Below are positions 62,776-64,000 of a DNA stretch of 64,000 bases, one piece after another. The stretch comes from Modestobacter excelsi (GTDB taxonomy: Bacteria > Actinomycetota > Actinomycetes > Mycobacteriales > Geodermatophilaceae). The notes beneath the pieces were generated by a model. It saw only the letters and a list, made by a program, of their open reading frames with translations. It ran no database searches and was not told where the DNA came from. Within the stretch, counting starts at the first letter, position 1, and each line of letters starts with the position of its first letter. The position numbers and the translations under genes are program-made. The stretch is taken from the NCBI RefSeq assembly GCF_005930495.1, contig NZ_SJEX01000017.1:1-64000 (forward strand). Direction: 5' to 3'.

Positions 62776-63588
62776 ATGACCACGATCCCCGTCGTCGCCG
62801 ACGCCGACCGAGCTGCCCCGCGCATGCCCGCTGACGCGCGGGCGCGCTACCGGGCCGGTCTCACGGTGCCCAGCTCCGGGGAGGCCCCGGGGTTCACCCA
62901 GGCCAACCTCGTCGTCCTGCCTCGCGACTGGGCGTGGGACATGCTGCTGTTCGGTCAGCGCAACCCCCAGCCGGTGCCGCTGCTCGACGTCACCGACGCG
63001 GGCTCGTACCGCACGGTGCTCGCCCCCGACGCCGACCTGCGCACCGATCTGCCGCGCTACCGGGTGTGGCGCGACGGCGCGCTGGTCGCCGAGCCGACCG
63101 ACGTCACGGGGCTGTGGACCGACGACCTGGTCGCCTTCCTCATCGGCTGCAGCTTCAGCTTCGAGACGGCGTTGCTCGACGCCGGGGTACCGGTGCGCAA
63201 CATCGAGCAGGGGCGGAACGTGTCGATGTACCGCACCGACCGCGACTGCCGCCCCGCCGGCCGGCTGGCCGGGCCGCTGGTGGTCTCGATGCGGCCGGTC
63301 CCCGGTCACCTGGTGGCCACCGCGGTCCAGGTTACCGCCCGGATGCCGCAGGTGCACGGCGCGCCCGTGCACGTCGGCTCGCCGTCGTCCCTGGGCATCC
63401 CCGACCTCGGGCGGCCTGACTTCGGCGACCCGGTCGAGAGCGAGAACGGTGACGTCCCGGTGTTCTGGGCCTGCGGGGTGACGCCGCAGGCAGCCCTGAT
63501 GGCCTCCCGGCCGCCGTTCGCGATCACGCACGCGCCCGGGCACATGTTCATCACCGACGTCCCCGACGCGGCCTACCGGCAGGCGTGA
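62776..63588 (+). CDS. DUF1445/D-glutamate cyclase family (putative hydro-lyase)
   Basis: The 270-aa product has the family pattern '[20 protein letters not shown]', '[18 protein letters not shown]', '[20 protein letters not shown]' and '[17 protein letters not shown]'. The mammalian homologue DGLUCY converts D-glutamate to 5-oxo-D-proline. The neighbouring pxpABC genes use 5-oxoproline, so a role in this metabolism is reasonable. ATG 62776 has GAGGAAGG upstream. Confidence 0.88.
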   Translation: MTTIPVVADADRAAPRMPADARARYRAGLTVPSSGEAPGFTQANLVVLPRDWAWDMLLFGQRNPQPVPLLDVTDAGSYRTVLAPDADLRTDLPRYRVWRDGALVAEPTDVTGLWTDDLVAFLIGCSFSFETALLDAGVPVRNIEQGRNVSMYRTDRDCRPAGRLAGPLVVSMRPVPGHLVATAVQVTARMPQVHGAPVHVGSPSSLGIPDLGRPDFGDPVESENGDVPVFWACGVTPQAALMASRPPFAITHAPGHMFITDVPDAAYRQA

Positions 63589-64000
63589 GCGCCACCGTCG
63601 TCGCCCGGCTGCGTGCCGCCGGCTGCGTCTTCGCCGAGGACGAGGCAGCGCTGCTGCTGGAAGCAGGCGGGGACCTGGACGCTCTCGTCGCCCGCCGGGT
63701 CGCCGGTGAGCCGCTGGAGCAGGTGCTGGGCTGGGCGGAGTTCTGCGGGCTGCGGTTCGCCGTCGCGCCCGGGGTGTTCGTGCCCCGGCAGCGCACCCGG
63801 TTGCTGGTGCAGGAGGCGGTGGCGCTGGCGCGGCCGGGGGCGGTCGTCCTGGACCTGTGCTGCGGCACCGGCGCGGTGGGTGTGGCCGTCGCAGCCGCCG
63901 TCGGGTCGGTCGACCTGCACGCCGCGGACGTCGACCCGGCGGCGGTGTCCTGCGCCCGGCGCAACGGCGCGGGCTCGGTGTACGAGGGGGACCTCTATGA
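63585..64000 (+). CDS. PrmC/HemK-like protein N5-glutamine methyltransferase, cut by the right edge
   Basis: The first 138 codons from GTG 63585 read '[18 protein letters not shown]', '[20 protein letters not shown]', '[19 protein letters not shown]' and the SAM motif '[17 protein letters not shown]'. These match the HemK/PrmC family, which methylates the GGQ Gln of release factors; a paralogue of 'putative N5-glutamine methyltransferase' type is possible. The start overlaps the DUF1445 stop (GTGA). The catalytic NPPY segment lies beyond the edge. Confidence 0.85.
   Translation, partial: MSATVVARLRAAGCVFAEDEAALLLEAGGDLDALVARRVAGEPLEQVLGWAEFCGLRFAVAPGVFVPRQRTRLLVQEAVALARPGAVVLDLCCGTGAVGVAVAAAVGSVDLHAADVDPAAVSCARRNGAGSVYEGDLY

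Overview
The window is very GC-rich (third codon positions almost all G or C), with many GTG starts, purine-rich Shine-Dalgarno sites and dense ATGA/GTGA gene overlaps. The content includes an Rpf-type resuscitation factor, a MabA/InhA/ferrochelatase cluster, a SigF-type sigma factor with RsbW and STAS partners, GAF-ANTAR, DUF5709, DUF5995 and mycothiol-associated families. Together these point to an actinobacterial chromosome. I infer Geodermatophilaceae (Blastococcus, Geodermatophilus or Modestobacter type) from overall resemblance only. I see no rRNA, tRNA, CRISPR array, insertion sequence or prophage.

Layout. 1-11.4 kb is a patchwork of small metabolic genes (TANGO2/NRDE protein, NudK-type Nudix hydrolase, DeoR regulator, class I DAHP synthase, Rpf protein) and a minus-strand operon of an EthA-like flavin monooxygenase, a truncated alpha/beta hydrolase and an SDR. 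It also holds several decaying genes (DUF4865 fragment, frameshifted PucR regulator, small relics). 11.5-20.4 kb is a signalling island: a DUF4062-STAND ATPase, a receiver domain fused to a thioredoxin-reductase-like flavoprotein, a cyclic-nucleotide-binding histidine kinase, and a convergent class III nucleotide cyclase-ATPase-TPR protein. 20.6-25.9 kb has two lipoproteins, an SDR relic, a crcB pair, an anti-sigma-like ATPase, a GAF-ANTAR regulator and a membrane protein. 26.0-28.7 kb is fabG1-inhA-hemH in the order known from mycobacteria. 28.7-36.2 kb has NfeD and SPFH membrane proteins, the sigma/anti-sigma pair, a topoisomerase IB, a STAS protein and two DUF proteins.

36.4-39.8 kb is a complete Ku/LigD-type end-joining set, with the polymerase encoded apart from the ligase. 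40.5-44.0 kb combines a Fur regulator overlapping a catalase gene with a flavohaemoglobin. 44.1-59.2 kb is mostly single genes: PAC2, AI-2E family exporter, F420/PPOX enzyme, a SatD-like regulator with nearby dyads, an internally deleted AbiEi-like protein, a MurA paralogue with an N-terminal XRE domain, a dienelactone hydrolase, an ankyrin protein, two MFS transporters, a GH13 enzyme, a spermidine synthase-like protein and a hydrolase. 59.2-64.0 kb is a 5-oxoproline module (pxpA, pxpB, pxpC, an Nramp-like transporter and a divergent DUF1445 D-glutamate cyclase-like gene), followed by a PrmC-like methyltransferase cut off by the window edge.

The most system-like part is 11.5-20.4 kb, where nucleotide cyclase, cNMP-binding kinase, receiver and flavoprotein modules sit side by side. 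Stress response is the other theme: general stress sigma regulation, oxidative and nitrosative defence, and break repair lie within about 13 kb.
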